Shown here piece after piece: positions 41,204-51,608 of a DNA stretch of 64,000 nt. Location: contig CM065646.1 in NCBI GenBank assembly GCA_033220425.1, positions 5,339,501 through 5,403,500 on the forward strand, written 5' to 3'. How positions within the stretch are numbered: the stretch's first letter is position 1; each line of letters opens with the position of its first letter. The notes under the pieces were generated by a model. The model was not told where the DNA came from. It ran no database searches and saw nothing but the letters and a program-made list of their open reading frames with translations. The translations under genes and the position numbers were made by a program. Origin of the DNA: Lepraria neglecta (taxonomy: Eukaryota > Ascomycota > Lecanoromycetes > Lecanorales > Stereocaulaceae).

Positions 41204-42937
41204 TCATATCGAGCCAATCCTCCCAGCTGCCGGTTGTGATTGCTGCGCACTACTAACCAACCTCCCCACATTTCTTCCTCCACTACTCGTGTAACCCGGT
41301 GGCGGCGCCAGCGCCGCTTCCTCATTCTCAAAACTCAGTGAAAGAGATCTCTGCTGAGCTGCTTGCATGCGCACTGTATACTCAGGAGCCGGTCGTTGAG
41401 GAAGCTGGCCGAAGCTATGTCGGTGGGTATATCCTGCACCTGGGCTTGGCGGTGCATCTTGCGGTACTAGTTGTGCTCTGCAGATGTACTCTGCGCTTGG
41501 TGGGGCGACACTGCGGGGGTCGAAAAAGTCGTTAGCTTCTCTTAAGGCGATCGCATTGGCTTCTTCGGCAGAGATGGCGGGTTGGGCGTTTTTGTTGCCT
41601 TCCGAGGAGACTTGGACAGGAATTCTGTTGTGGAGGACGGTGTCGGTGATCGTTGTCTTCGGCGAGTCGACGGATAGATAAAGATCAATGACATATATAC
41701 GGGAGACAAAGCAGGTGTGGAAAGTTGGGACAAAGACATTGTTGCTTTGGGGAAGAGCGACTGGTACGACCATGCTGGCTGTGTAGAAAGACCCGCCTTT
41801 GTATGCTGAAGAGGGTTCTGGAATATCAACATTTCGGCTCGACCTGATCGAGTCTCGACGGACGGGCATAGAAGACTTGCGCTGTTGCCATTGCGAATTG
41901 GAAACGCAGCGGGAGGAGAGGTTGACAGTCTCAACGTACATGCCTTGGACATTGCTGAATTGAAAATCGACGGACCCACTTGGGATGTCCTTGAAAGGTA
42001 TGCTCGCGTAATAGGTTACGACCCTGAGCTTTGCTGAAAGATTGCCGAGTTGCGGCGGCTGAGAGCTTTCATCAGCAGGATCGAAACGCAGATTAGTAGT
42101 TGCCATTGTAGTGACATTGCATCCACTCTCAGACCTCACGGGCGGCTGTCGGAAGCTCTTCGGCTGTACAGACTCCATCACCAAACGCCCAAGTTTGCCC
42201 TTAAATAGTCCCTTTTTGATGGTCTTCTCCTTCCTCAGCTTGTAAGTGTCCCTTGAAACACCTTCAACGTGCAGAGGTGGCTCCTCTGGAACAGCTGGTA
42301 TGATGCGGAGCTTCTTGGAACCTTCAACAAGGATTCTGTGCTTTCCAGATGCTCCTCTGCCGTTCGTAATCCTACATCGGAGAGTGTATGCAATTGACGA
42401 CATGTCTGGTGCGAAGTCATCCATAAGCGACCTCCCCATGCCTGCGACCATAGGGTCTCCCAAACTTGGTGGAATTCTGAGATGAGCACCTTCGGGGAGG
42501 CTGTCTGCCTTGGCGTGATCGCACATTTGGGGGAGCATTTGCTCAGGAACGTTGAAGTGGAAGGGGAACTTGTAGGTCTTGCCAGCCTCGATGATGCGAG
42601 GTTCGGGGAAGGCTGAGGCATCCATGGGCTGCACGAGTCGTAGGAAAGGTGAAAAGCCTCGTGTTCTGCTATGGGCGGGATGAGTGGTTGCAGCCTTTTC
42701 GACGTAGGTGCTGGTGGCACCCTCGAAAGTAATGTAGACGTCCTGGAAGCTCATGTCGCATTGAGCGGTGATGGTGGCTTCGCCTTTGATCTGTTCCAAA
42801 GAAGTGTATTTTGGGCAGAATGAATCTTTCTGTTCGTCGCTAAGAGTGATCTCGATCTTTGGCTTCGGTTTCTGGCCTAGATTCTTAACCCGAATTGCCA
42901 ATGCCCCGCTCGTGGAGTTTGTCCGGTCTGTTAACAT
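41204..42937 (-). CDS. Arrestin-related trafficking adaptor with PPxY motif
   Basis: A 577-residue single-exon gene. Residues ~25-180 are an arrestin N-terminal domain (KIEITLSDEQ, SLEQIKGEATITAQCDMSFQDVYITFEG, YKFPFHFNVPEQMLP, SIAYTLRCRI). The arrestin C-domain follows, and then a disordered tail containing PPPGY, a PPxY motif that recruits Rsp5/Nedd4-type ubiquitin ligases. Such adaptors direct plasma-membrane transporters to endocytosis. The RRDSIRSS stretch could be a kinase site, consistent with phospho-control in the family. The cargo cannot be predicted. Start ATG at 42937. Confidence 0.85.
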   Translation of the reverse strand: MLTDRTNSTSGALAIRVKNLGQKPKPKIEITLSDEQKDSFCPKYTSLEQIKGEATITAQCDMSFQDVYITFEGATSTYVEKAATTHPAHSRTRGFSPFLRLVQPMDASAFPEPRIIEAGKTYKFPFHFNVPEQMLPQMCDHAKADSLPEGAHLRIPPSLGDPMVAGMGRSLMDDFAPDMSSIAYTLRCRITNGRGASGKHRILVEGSKKLRIIPAVPEEPPLHVEGVSRDTYKLRKEKTIKKGLFKGKLGRLVMESVQPKSFRQPPVRSESGCNVTTMATTNLRFDPADESSQPPQLGNLSAKLRVVTYYASIPFKDIPSGSVDFQFSNVQGMYVETVNLSSRCVSNSQWQQRKSSMPVRRDSIRSSRNVDIPEPSSAYKGGSFYTASMVVPVALPQSNNVFVPTFHTCFVSRIYVIDLYLSVDSPKTTITDTVLHNRIPVQVSSEGNKNAQPAISAEEANAIALREANDFFDPRSVAPPSAEYICRAQLVPQDAPPSPGAGYTHRHSFGQLPQRPAPEYTVRMQAAQQRSLSLSFENEEAALAPPPGYTSSGGRNVGRLVSSAQQSQPAAGRIGSI

Positions 42938-44151
42938 GGTGAGCTAGCAAGGCAGAGCAGCTTGAAGAAGAGAGGCAGGTGAATGATTGCAAGTAAGGTG
43001 AGGTGGAACAGCGAAAAGATGAGTGGTCAAGAATGAAGTTTTGCTATCACATGCAGCACGGGTTGCAAGGGTTCTATGAGGGGATATGAGATGTTCGAGT
43101 GGATATACGTATATACATGTTATCTGAAAATTCAATTGAGGATATAGAGGTCTCTTATGAGCCTGTGGTGGATGCCCAATAGCCTGAGTCACCCTCTTAG
43201 TTGGAAGTGACAAACGATGATGCATGGCAGGATTCAACGTTAGTGGCAGCCACAAATCTTGATTTCTTCGCACCGATATCGCTCCGGGGCACGTTTTTCA
43301 GCCATTCTAGGCTGCTTCTCGAAGGCTCTGCTTACAAGCATCAGGTTCTGTACAGGAATTGGAGCCGAGTGGGAGTCATACGTGATACTTTAAGGTTCCT
43401 TTTGGTGGCATTCGCCAACGCGCTAGACGGTTCACAGCGGTTTTCAGCGGTTTCAGCACTGGAACGTGGAGTACTAAGCCAATTGATTTCTCAGCAGCGC
43501 CAGCAAATTTATATGGAATGCTCCACAGACGAAAGATCCCCACGGGCCACAAGGTGGTCCTGGCATGCTTGGCGCTGCAGCCAAGGATCAACCTTCCTCT
43601 GACGACAGCTTCAGGCATCCAATTGATCCCAAGGGTACTCAAACCTTCGAGTGCTTGCCGATTCCTGCCAGTGGTGTGATGAGGATGACCATGGCACAAA
43701 GGGCACAGCAAGATGACTTCATAGCCGCCTAGAGCATCTGAAAGCGATTCGCTTACACTGTGTTCGATGTTGACTCCGAACTCCGCACCCCTTATTTCCG
43801 ACTTTTGATGTTCGGAGTTCTGAAGGCGTGGTCAAAATCGAACGCCGTACATCGCCGATTGTCACGTCTACTCAGCGGCTGGGACAGATTGTCGTCAACC
43901 TAGCTGCCAAACTCATGTCGTTTTCGAGTGGTGGCTTTATTCTGCTATGCTAACGCTCTACGGTGTCAGACGATGTATGTAAGACAGATTGTGCGACTTG
44001 AATTGCAAATATATGGGCACGTAGTATGTGCAGAAACCTTCAAATTGCATGCTAATGTGGGCTGGGTATCTGTGTCTTGCGCACTTCATGAGTAGAAGGT
44101 GATTCCCGAGGATCCAAGCTGTGCCTGCCAGAGGCTTCTCGATGTCTTTAC
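42938..44151. other. Intergenic, nothing convincing
   Basis: Open frames on both strands between 43200 and 43710 overlap one another and show no domain signature. The left part must hold the arrestin gene promoter. Confidence 0.4.
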
Positions 44152-45404
44152 CTAAGAAATTTCCCTCTCGTGGTTCTGAATGATCCCATCCACCCAGTCC
44201 TTGACCTTTTCAGCTACTTTGTTGCTATTCCCTACAACAACCATTAGGATATCATATTTCGATTGATGAGCAAAAGGTGATACGTACGGTAAGTTGTACA
44301 AAAGTCGTGCGGCATGCCTTCCTCGTCTCTCAGCATCACTGGTTTCCAAGGTTCGATCTCAGGACCATAAGTTTTTCGACCTCTAGCCTTTATAAGAGCA
44401 TCTCGTGTATGGTCTGCAACCCACTTGTCCTAGAAGACTGTCAGCACTCTGCCAGGATCAATGCAAAAAGTAATGAATCTGCTAACCTTTTGGCCCCAGT
44501 ACATGGTTAGATTCGAATTTATCGTATCTCGGTTGTTCGTGCCTTCTGCTGTGGCGGCTCCCCAGATTTTTGTATCCCACTTGTCTTCTGTAATTGTAGC
44601 CATCTCGTCTTTGGCAAGATGTAAAGCTTGTCTCACGCCCATCGGACTTTTGATGAACGCAGTCGTTGGCTGCGCTGCGTACTCGGGAAACTTGGTGACC
44701 AGCTTGACCAGCTTATGGAAGAGACTTGCAGGTAGCAAAGACGATAAAGATTTTGCAAGAGCGCCCATAATTACCGGGAGATATGGGATGTTGAGGACTT
44801 TCTAAATGGTTAAATTAGTGGTGGTCCCGTGAATTGGACAAGCTTGTAGTCGAACACTTACCGAAGCTACCATCCCCAAAGGCGACTTAGCGATGTGCGT
44901 GATAGTAGGAAACAGTAGGATTCCCCCAATAAGATCAAAGTCCTCTTCGCCTTCATCAATCTTGTCTCGGTGGTGCCCGATGAGCTCGAGTAATATGTAC
45001 GCTCCGACAGAATGGCCCATCAGAATAACCTTAGGAGTGTTCCCGGTCCGTTCGCGGTGGGATCTGATATGCTTGTAGAGGAGGTCCTCCTGGAAATCAA
45101 TCTGTTCTGCGAGGCTGAGTGGGTGTTTTGGCAGTTTGGCATTTTCGTCATCTGTTGAAAATTCAAATCCTTTGAGAGAATGGCCACAAATATGAAAGCG
45201 AGCAGATACCGTGGAAGAGCAAGTCGTAAGTAAAGAATGCAGCCGCGACAAGAACGGCTTGTAGTACGAAATCAAGCCTGGGTTGCCAGTTATGAAGTAG
45301 ATCAAGTACTCTTGTGCGTCCAGATCTGGCTCTGCTGACGGCTCATAACATATCTTGTCGGGTCTCTCAACAGACAAGTCTCCTAGAAGCGGGGCGGTAC
45401 TCAT
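44152..45404 (-). CDS. Lipid droplet-associated serine hydrolase (LDAH-like)
   Basis: An alpha/beta-hydrolase of the LDAH family found on lipid droplets. The start chosen is MSTAPLLGDLSVERPDK at 45404; the frame stays open upstream to 45548. Motifs: LIYFITGNPGLISYYKPFLSRL (oxyanion-hole region typical of LDAH), ICGHSLKGF, then the nucleophile elbow VILMGHSVGAY (GxSxG) and LFPTITHIAKSPLG. Three introns are inferred, giving VAS-KVLNIPYLP, TMYWGQK-DKWVADHTRD and DFCTTYR-NSNKVAEKVKDW. The last exon ends at 44152. The catalytic His is expected in the last exons, as in HDFC. Substrate (sterol ester or triglyceride) is not settled for the family. Confidence 0.87.
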
Positions 45405-45942
45405 TAGTGGTGGAGCCAAAGGCTTAGTAAGGATTCTGATGGGCTCTTGACTCCTGAGAAATACTAAACCAGATGCTCCGCAAACACATACATGAATAAG
45501 ATAGTGTAAAACAAGTTGTATCCCAGAAAGCCCTTGTCTAATAATCAATAAATCCTCCAGGCCAGCTCATCAGCCTGCGCGTTGTCACTGCCTAGTCATG
45601 GCAACTCCTCATTGCAGCCGTACCACAGCCTCATTTTGCTGTCAAAAAACTTGCCCTGGGCCCGCCTTGGCCACCGAGCTAAGCCAATTTAGGCGCGGGA
45701 AGGCGATGTACCCCGCCACCACTTTTTCTCCATCCCAACCGAACCCACCCATCAGGACGACGACAGGCCGATCAGACAGGTCAGAGCTTCTGCATTAGTA
45801 GCTCTGTATCTCAGGCACTCAATTCAGATGCTAGCCAATGGGAGCGATCAAATGAATTGATCTCTGAACGGCCTTCTCAGACCAGCTGGGCGCAGTAATG
45901 CCCGAGTCCTGCGTAGCGAGCGTGCATTAAACCGACGTTGCG
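45405..45942. promoter_or_regulatory. Divergent upstream region between the LDAH-like and membrane-protein genes
   Basis: About 540 bases between divergent starts. It includes the possible 48-codon N-terminal extension of the LDAH-like gene. No clear motif. Confidence 0.35.
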
Positions 45943-47298
45943 ATGGAGTACCTACTGCTGGCTATCACTCTGCACCTGAGCGCAGTATCGGCTACTGGTA
46001 CCACCAATGCGACCTCTTCCGATGCCAGACAAGGCTGGGTCAACCAACCCAACGGCCGAGGCACCTTCGACATCCTCTGGGGCTCGCTCTTCACCATCTT
46101 CCTCTGCACTTGGACGTCGCTACATCTGAACGTACCGTCGCCGAAGGAGAAATATATGCACGTATGGTTTCGCAAGCTTCGCTGGATGGTTCAAGCCATC
46201 ATGGCTCCAGAATTCATCGTCGCCTTCGCTACGGGTCAAAAGGTGGAAGCGAGACGGTCGATAGAGATGTGGAAAAGGTCGGGATATCACGGATGGACGA
46301 TGCGCCATGGCTTCTACGCCAACATGGGAGGTTTCGTTGTAAAACCTCGGGACAGTAAACCATTCCCTGTCAATGCTAAGCAGCTACACTACCTAGTGAC
46401 GAGAGGCTATACACCATTTCCATCGACTACTGGGAAGGAGATCTGGGACCAGAGCAAGCAGGATGGTTTCCAGAAGATGTTCGCTTTGGTACAGACAGGG
46501 TGGTTTGTACTTCAAGTCCTTGCCCGCGCCATCCAACATCTTCCAGTCACGACTCTCGAGCTCACTACGTTTGGCTTCGTCTTCTGTACCTTCGCCTCAT
46601 ATTACGAATGGTCCAACAAGCCCCTAGACGTTGAAAGTCCGACGAAAATCCTCCTTGATAAGAGTACTGCGGAGATTCTGGTTGAGGCAGGTAACATGCC
46701 CTACGCGGAAAAGCCATACCAACATACTCCTCTTGACTTCATTGACAACCAGTCGCCATCTTGGCTTACCGAAATACAACCTCACTTGCATTTTCGGATG
46801 GGTCCGCGAGAACGTCCACTACCTCGGTTCACCAATGACAAGTTCCCTGTCATCGGAGCAAGCAGGGATACATTCGTGTTGTTTGCCGTCATCATGGCCT
46901 ACTGCTGTTTACATTTTATCGCTTGGAACTTCAGCTTCCCAACACACATCGAACGAGTACTGTGGCACGTTGGCTGCATCACCATTGTGGCGACCACGTT
47001 CATCTTTCTGGCTTGCGAATCGTACCAGGATGGACACCGTCTCGGTCGCTGGCAGCGGTGGTATTTGAAGATATTCCCAAAGAATCCCGTACACATGGCA
47101 AGGGTGGATACTATGGAAAGAAAGAGACGGGAGACGGAATTCATACCATTCTGGGAGGTCGTTATCATGTCCCCTGTGACTATGATATATACCCTGGCAC
47201 GCACTTATATCATTGTCGAGGTCTTTGTGAGCTTGCGGTCGCTTCCTAGTGGCGCGTTCGATTCTGTGCAATGGTCCAGCTTTATTCCGCATGTTTGA
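45943..47298 (+). CDS. Fungal polytopic integral membrane protein, function unknown
   Basis: A 451-residue single-exon gene. It begins with a signal-like segment (MEYLLLAITLHLSAVSATGT) and an extracellular NPNGRGTFDILWGSLFTIFLCTWTSLHL region with the first clear membrane segment. Further hydrophobic segments lie at MFALVQTGWFVLQVLARAI, LELTTFGFVFCTFASYYEW, TFVLFAVIMAYCCLHFIAW, CITIVATTFIFLAC and near the end at VVIMSPVTMIYTLARTYIIVEVF. The pattern RGTFDILWGSLFTIFLCTWTSLHLNVP with NKPLDVESPT resembles a large Pezizomycotina family of uncharacterised membrane proteins. The final membrane segment ends in EVFVSLRSLP, also usual there. No catalytic motif is seen. Confidence 0.75.
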   Translation: MEYLLLAITLHLSAVSATGTTNATSSDARQGWVNQPNGRGTFDILWGSLFTIFLCTWTSLHLNVPSPKEKYMHVWFRKLRWMVQAIMAPEFIVAFATGQKVEARRSIEMWKRSGYHGWTMRHGFYANMGGFVVKPRDSKPFPVNAKQLHYLVTRGYTPFPSTTGKEIWDQSKQDGFQKMFALVQTGWFVLQVLARAIQHLPVTTLELTTFGFVFCTFASYYEWSNKPLDVESPTKILLDKSTAEILVEAGNMPYAEKPYQHTPLDFIDNQSPSWLTEIQPHLHFRMGPRERPLPRFTNDKFPVIGASRDTFVLFAVIMAYCCLHFIAWNFSFPTHIERVLWHVGCITIVATTFIFLACESYQDGHRLGRWQRWYLKIFPKNPVHMARVDTMERKRRETEFIPFWEVVIMSPVTMIYTLARTYIIVEVFVSLRSLPSGAFDSVQWSSFIPHV

Positions 47299-47583
47299 CC
47301 GCCGACTGTATAACGCTATTTATGAATTCGCCGATATGGGGCATGATGTTTTGGATCACTATTGGCTAGGCTAAAGCAGAAGACCTGAAATGCAAGGTTG
47401 TTACCAAGGAAGAAGTGTTCTCTACGCTGGATGACACTGGGAGGCCGCCTCGCATCCAGTCAACTCGACCATCCTGGACAACCACCAAGCTTCTGGATAT
47501 CGGATCCCTAAAGCGGAGTCGAAGTTTAGTTGGCTTTCGTTCGATTCCTTAATTGACAACTTACAGCAACACGAAAAACCAGC

Positions 47584-48097
47584 ATGCCACGAAACACGAG
47601 AGCCAAGCCACGACTACACCTCGCCCTCTACGTGCGGCCAAAATATCCTAATACATACCACTATGCCCTCCTCGTCTGCCCGAAAGACGCTGTCTCTCGT
47701 ACGACTCCAGCGTTCACGGTCGCTAAGCACCACGTGAAGAATACGTTCCAAAACATCGACGATACTCTTTCACGGCCATGGGTCTACGGGGCAACTGAAA
47801 TAGACGACTTATCCCTTGAGCCACGAACCCTCACCCGCGTCACCATTGGAAACATCCTCCTACCTCTCGAGCTCGTCAAGGAGCTACAGCAAGGCGTTCC
47901 CATATACCAAACCGACGACCCGTCAGGGAAAGGCGAGGACTTTGGCTGCGGAATGGGTGCGATTGGCGATACAGGAACTCAAGAAATCTGGTGCTGCGGT
48001 TGAAAATTCTTCGACCTGGGACGCCATTCAGGAAGAGGAAGCATTGCTGCGCTACATTGGTTGCAAGAAGATGGAGGGACAGTGGGAGGTAGGATAG
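47584..48097 (+). pseudogene. DUF6914-family protein gene with an apparent frameshift
   Basis: The first frame gives MPRNTRAKPRLHLALYVRPK, YHYALLVCPK, KHHVKNTFQNIDD, EPRTLTRVTIG and VPIYQTDDPSGKGEDFGC, all typical of DUF6914. It then stops at 48003 after an unrelated tail. The expected continuation, EWVRLAIQELKKSGAAV and LLRYIGCKKMEGQWEV, lies in the +1 frame and ends at 48097. The switch is around 47950 and no GT-AG intron bridges it. A single-base change in the genome or assembly is the simplest reading. A related gene on the other strand (48444-48890) is intact. Function is unknown. Confidence 0.7.
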
Positions 48098-48443
48098 AAG
48101 GGTGAGAAGCAAGAGGACGTCGCTACATATGACATGCTTACGGAGAAGGAAAGTGTTCCTTGAATAATGATCGAAGTGCGCAAGAGCAGGTGCTACGAAA
48201 TTACGCCATTTATGGCTGAAGCAATGATTTGATGGATAACGACGGATGATATGATATGAATGATAATGACCATCTACGAACCCATATCTAAATATACGCA
48301 GCTGATGATGGCAACGTTGAGACATATAGAATGCTCCTATTTGGATGCCAATAAATCATATTCCGACACAATTCATGTATCACATCAAGCCTGTATCATG
48401 ATTAGAAATATTCTAAATCCAATCAACTAGCTAGATCAAACAA
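48098..48443. other. Intergenic between the two convergent DUF6914-like genes
   Basis: 345 bases, AT-rich towards the right; shared 3' flanks with no feature seen. Confidence 0.4.
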
Positions 48444-48890
48444 TCAATCACCCCTACGGTTTCCCCTCATCAAAATCTCCACACACCTGCCCTCAAAACT
48501 CGTCAAATCCACATTCCTCCAACCCCACTCCCCATCCTCCCCCAATCGTCCCAACACTTCTCTAAACCACTCTCGGTTTCCCTGAGCCTCATGACAAACA
48601 TCCATACAATTCTTCGCCGCCCCATCCATAACCCTTTCCAAAGCCCCAATACTTACAACTTTCGTAATCTCAAACCGCGCTTGGAAATTGAGCTCTTGAG
48701 AGAGCGTTACGTGCCAGTAATGATAGCGCCAGCCTTCAATAGGCTGTTTGCGGATCCAGTATTTACGCACTGTGTTCCGAAAGGGATTGTTTGGACCAGA
48801 TCCTGAGAGCAGGAAGGCATAGGTGTATGAATTGGGGTTATCTGGGACATGGTAGACGGCGATGTGGAGGGTCAGATCGACGTTCTCCAT
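48444..48890 (-). CDS. Second, diverged DUF6914-like protein
   Basis: A 148-residue open frame. The start chosen is MENVDLTLHIAVYH at 48890; the frame is open upstream to 49004. It aligns by eye to the neighbouring DUF6914 gene: LHIAVYHVPDNPNSYTYAFLLS against LALYVRPKYPNTYHYALLV, then VRKYWIRK, FQARFEITKVVSIGALERVM and NCMDVCHEAQGNREWFREVL. The Cys before the helical C-terminus is kept. The two genes face each other across 346 bases, which suggests an old inverted duplication. No function is known to me. Confidence 0.6.
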   Translation of the reverse strand: MENVDLTLHIAVYHVPDNPNSYTYAFLLSGSGPNNPFRNTVRKYWIRKQPIEGWRYHYWHVTLSQELNFQARFEITKVVSIGALERVMDGAAKNCMDVCHEAQGNREWFREVLGRLGEDGEWGWRNVDLTSFEGRCVEILMRGNRRGD

Positions 48891-51608
48891 AGTTTGAGGT
48901 TTGTGCGTTGTGAAGTTTTTTTGTGTTAGGCTTTCAAAGGGGGTTGAGTCGATGTGGGTTTTGCGGGGGCTTCTTGTGAGGATAAGAGTTTTGGATATAA
49001 GCACAGGGTAAGGCGGTGGCAGCTCTTGTTGTCGTGTTTTGGAGCGTGAGAGATTTGCTTGTTGTAGTCTTTACTTGTTTGTTTTTTTGAGTCGTTGGGA
49101 GGACGAGATCTCGGAAGGGTTGAGTGACCAGCCACCAGAAGGGTCGATGAACAAGCAAGCAGGGTGCTCTGGAATCTTTCATCTTGGATCTCGTCCCGAT
49201 GTTTGGAATTTGATAATGCATAGATTCAGTACTCTCTTATCTCCTTTCCGTATGTTTGCGTGCCATCAAGCACTATAAAGTCAACAAGGAACATGCTTCA
49301 TATCTTCACCAACACAACGAATACATCTCTGCCAAATGATCATTTGCACACCATATGTAGAGAACTCTTCAGCAAGTGCCCAGTCTGCGAAAAGAAAGGA
49401 GATAGATACATATTCGAATGTTGTACTATGATGGTCGACCCCAGATTGGTCTGCGGGGGCACAGTAGACCATCCTTGCAACATGAAGAAACCTGCCAGAG
49501 AAACCTGTATCCTACCACATGCCCACATGCGATGATCATGTGTGGGGAACTTGGAGAACGCAAATACCCGGAGAAATGTCAAGAGTGCACTGATAGGAAA
49601 AAGATGGCAGTCTTGAATTCTAGGAGACTGGTTGGAGGTTCCCGGCTTCCAAGATCACAACAGTGAAGTGGGCGCTTTAGCAGCAAAGTGAAACAGATGA
49701 AGTCCCTCAGCCTTAGAGACACTACATGGTCAATAGTGCTGACGATCTAAAGGCATGCTTTAGGTGGCATAGCCTTTCATCGATATGATGAAAACACTGG
49801 AATGATGCTGTTATCAACACTTGGGCTAGCTTGAGTGTTTACAGAGATTCAAAGAGCTCAGAAAATTGGCTTCACATCATTGGGACATGAAATATGTTGG
49901 TGTTGAGGCTACGTACAGTGATTGTAGCGAGCCAAATAGACGCCATCGCTGTTTACTACCTGGATGTTACATGCGCACAGAATCTGCAAGAAGTGCCTGA
50001 CGTGTCGTCCATGGACCCATGAACTTTGAAGACTTTCGGCCTGTAGGCAGAATCACTGGAATGGCGCAAGTTCCATCCAACCCAGCCAGCGCAAATACAT
50101 AGCATTCATGATTACGCGCGTCAACATCAATCACGTTACTTAGGAAGAGCCATCACTTTTTGATAAGCCTGCCTATCCCCAACATTAGCCTTCGTCAAGA
50201 AACAAAAACTCCTGGATCACTCCTCGGCACAACTATTTTAAAGCTTCTCACACTCACAAAATCCAAAAATCTCGTTCAATAAAAAAATAGGTCTTCTAAA
50301 CATCCTTCAATATACCGTTCTACTGAAATTCTGCATCCATGTCATCGCAGCAATTATTCTTCCGCCAAACAATGTATCTCCTACTACCATCTCAGCAGTC
50401 GTCTCTTCGCCGCCGATCTTATTCCCAGCTCTAGAATCCTCCAAAGCAATCCAAAACACATCGACTCAAACCAATGAAACGTCTATTTCGCCTCCCAAGT
50501 AAAACAGCTTTCTCCCTCCCCTCAACGCGCACAGCCAGCCAACTTTTCCCAGCGCGCTACCTCCAGATCCCTTCATTTACCTAGTATCACGAATACCAGT
50601 ATTACCAGAAATGGCCGTAATTATCCGCTTCTCCAATTACGGCCGTGCGATACCAAAAGAGCGCATGAGTGATTGCCTCGTAGACGCCCTCGTTACATCG
50701 TTGGTGGAATTGGGTCTCCACCTCGACGACCCGATTGGACAGACTCAGCGCCATTAAGGTCATGGCAATGTTGATTTTGTGCTCAATCCTGGCAGCCAGA
50801 TGACGTGGCTCAGGTGGGTGTATGCGCAGAGCGGGATTACGAGTTCTCTCAATACTTATAATTTCGTCGAGCTGCGATATACGGTTTGGGAGGGTGGTGT
50901 TGAAATCGGCGTGGGAGACATTTATTGGTTATGTTAGATTCATCGATAAGCTACTGAGTTGTTCTTTGTGTCCATGGGGGCGCGTGTCGATTATTTTGAT
51001 ATAATCTGGCCTTCGCAAGAGGCGCTTGACTTGTAGCCCCTATTTCTTGGGAATTTTCTGGTCGATTATTGGAGGATCTTATCACGAGATTAAAGTTTGG
51101 TAAGCTCTAAAAGGGGATCACTTGGACAAGGTCTCTGGATTTTGCACGACGGCTGCCATTTCGGCAGCAACTGAATTCCTAGGTGTGAACTCTGTTACAC
51201 ATACGCGAGGATCTAGATGAGCGAACAGTGCCAAGTGAAGGTATGCAATGTTCGCTATGAAAAACAAGACCATATCAAAAAATTCCTGAGGCTTCCCTCC
51301 AGAACGCATTGGGTATCTCACCGTACGCCCGCTCATAGGGTATAACTTTGCCTCCCAATAATCCCTAACGCAAGAATAGAACGCAGACATTGATCATTAT
51401 GCCATTATGTGCCAGGATGCCTGTGGCAGAGGGAATTCTATACACGCATGCTTTTGATGCTGTTAAGAGCAGGTGCCATGCATGGAGCACGGCAGGGTTT
51501 GACCTGATAGGAAAGAATAAAGCGGAGGTTTTCGGAGGTCAGGATGGCCTGAGTCGTGCCATTGGATGATGTAAGGTCAATGACCGAGATTGTGAACGGA
51601 GTTGAGGT
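48891..51608. other. Gene-poor gap before the kinase gene
   Basis: About 2.7 kb with one weak Cys-rich candidate (49293-49664, separate entry). Elsewhere there are only short frames. A 90-codon frame on the minus strand at 51118-51390 (FFDMVLFFIANIAYLHLALFAHLDPR) could be a stray exon but has no partner exon I can find. Confidence 0.45.
49293..49664 (+). pseudogene. Possible small Cys-rich protein, frame-broken
   Basis: One frame reads MLHIFTNTTNTSLP, then CRELFSKCPVCEKKGDRYIFECC, RLVCGGTVDHPCNMKKPARETC. A second frame continues CGELGERKYPEKCQECTDRKK. Together the cysteine spacing resembles small zinc-binding fungal orphans, but the two parts are in different frames and no intron joins them. 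It could be a relic or chance. Confidence 0.3.

Noticed and set aside
43201-43711. Overlapping open frames of 133 (+) and 111 (-) codons
   Set aside because: They oppose each other, show no family motif, and the interval is probably the arrestin leader and promoter.
44340-44366. A GGTTCGATC stretch resembling a tRNA B box
   Set aside because: It lies in the LDAH-like coding region and has no cloverleaf around it.
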